Shown: piece after piece, positions 62,948 through 64,000 of the stretch | Position numbering within the stretch: position 1 is the stretch's first letter | How the letters are laid out: every line of letters starts with the position of its first letter | Source: Elgaria multicarinata webbii | Lineage: Eukaryota; Chordata; Lepidosauria; Squamata; Anguidae | NCBI RefSeq assembly: GCF_023053635.1 | Contig: NC_086188.1 | Span: 74,501-138,500, forward strand | Direction: 5' to 3' | Length of the DNA: 64,000 bases | Notes under the pieces: generated by a model | The model's database searches: none | What the model was told of the DNA's origin: nothing | Seen by the model: the letters and a program-made list of their open reading frames with translations, nothing else | Made by a program: the position numbers and the translations under genes

Positions 62948-63175
62948 GCATTAGTGTGCTGTGCCAGGCCAGGACTGGAGAGACCCAGGTTCAAGCCCTC
63001 CCCCTCAACCATGGGGCTCACCGGTTGACTGTGGCCCAGTCGCTCTCCTTCTCTCTCTCTCTCAGCCTAATCAACCTCACAAAGTTATTGTGAGAAAAAA
63101 TGGGCAGAGGAAGAACCCCTTCACACTGCTTTGTGCCCCATGGGTGAAAGGCAGGGAATTAATGTAATAAAGAAA
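62948..63175 (+). mobile_element. tRNA-derived SINE
   Basis: The B-box 'ggttcaagccc' (62,989-62,999) is followed by the body 'ggcccagtcgctctccttct' and 'cctcacaaagttattgtgag', with the tail 'ggcagggaattaatgtaata'. It belongs to the same family as 51,610 and 52,911. Confidence 0.85.
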
Positions 63176-64000
63176 CAAAATATCATTCTTTCTAATGATA
63201 TTCATTCTTCTTCTGCATGTGAAGTTGGAGACAGAATGGCACCACAAGAGGGAGGGACTGGCAAACTCGGACAAACCTCAAAGTTCGCTGGTGTAGAAGG
63301 AATGTCAGCAAAGTCCACGATGGAATCAAATGACTTCAGATATCTTTGAATCGGACTCGCAGATGCCAAATAGGGCTAGCTTTTCACGAGTCGCAATGAT
63401 TCCGTGGACTTGCAGACTGCCTTTTTTTACTTTCTGGAATTTTACACAAATTTAGTTGTAGAAAAATGGGTGAAATCAAAAAGCACCAGACAAAAATGCA
63501 CATTTTCTCCATAGTTAAAAGCATAGCATAAACATGAGCCTTTTGCGGGGAGGGGGGGATTTGTGCATTTCCGCAAATATGAATTTGCCCAAATGTGGAA
63601 AATTTAAGGGGAAATCTGATTCTGCCATTGAGCAAGTGACTGAATGAAAGGACCTGACAACCTGTGAAAGGTTTTAAAAATCTGTACATCCCCATTTGTG
63701 ATAGTGATGGATGGATAGACAGAAAGACAGGACACATTTCTTATCCTGTGATTTGTGGAAGAATTTCCTGTGGAAAGTTTAATAAATAAAAGCCTCACAG
63801 ATCATTTCTTATCTGGACTATCTCAAGGAATTTGTTTTTAATCTTTACAAGAGATACACTGTCCTTTTTGTGTTGCCTGCTCAACCATGAAATTCAATGA
63901 TTTCCGAATGGCTCTTGGCTATATACAGGGGAAGTTAGCTCATTTCACTTACCATAACTAGCCAGGATTTTTTCACAAGTGATATTGGACTTAATAATTG
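63176..64000. other. Right flank, no gene recognised
   Basis: AT-rich sequence with no supported gene. 'ctgtacatcccc' near 63,683 resembles a hAT-type terminus, but no partner end was found. Confidence 0.3.

Noticed and set aside
63200-63700. hAT-like relic near the right edge
   Set aside because: A single terminus-like 'ctgtacatcccc' was seen, without a partner end.

Overview
The window is nuclear DNA from a vertebrate, most likely a squamate reptile (lizard or snake). It has spliced genes with vertebrate exon structure. Its repeats are typical of squamates: CR1 ends, two kinds of L2-like LINE 3' ends (one ending GGTGCTATATAAATAA, the other GGGCGGTATAGAAATG before TAAA repeats), tRNA-derived SINEs and palindromic MITEs. 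The species is an inference.

1-31,675: a satellite-like complex. From 9,841 to 31,675 there are five full tandem units and one partial unit of about 3.81 kb, all in one orientation. Each unit holds two copies of a ~1 kb subrepeat (alpha, beta) and an inverted pair of LINE reverse-transcriptase fragments around an AT-rich spacer. Older, diverged material of the same kind lies at 1-6,840 in the opposite orientation. The 6.8-9.5 kb segment between the two orientations carries a LINE tail and a ~190 bp palindrome. A ~0.89 kb L2 3' end has inserted in one unit.

31,680-40,900: accessory DNA. It contains three 5'-truncated copies of one non-LTR family (a zinc-knuckle C-terminus resembling the Tx1/L1 group) whose 3' ends are followed by CCCTAA-like sequence; an isolated, decayed ERCC2 (XPD) exon with its splice sites; and a CpG island built around a 77 bp minisatellite in which every unit carries ETS-like and YY1-like motifs.

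40,984-51,382 (minus strand): complete DDX55, a DEAD-box RNA helicase, in 14 coding exons that splice in phase to 597 codons. 55,124-61,873 (minus strand): complete TMED2, a p24-family cargo receptor of the early secretory pathway, in 4 coding exons and 201 codons. Its first intron appears to start with GC instead of GT. TMED2 upstream of DDX55 on the same strand is, from memory, also the human arrangement. The two genes have unrelated jobs (ribosome assembly in the nucleolus and ER-Golgi traffic), so the pairing looks like conserved synteny and not a functional unit.

The remainder is introns and intergenic DNA with SINEs, LINE tails, a 318 bp MITE with a clear 9 bp target duplication, a U2 snRNA fragment and microsatellites. 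Most long open frames in the satellite and in the CpG islands are compositional or repeat-derived and are not called as genes.
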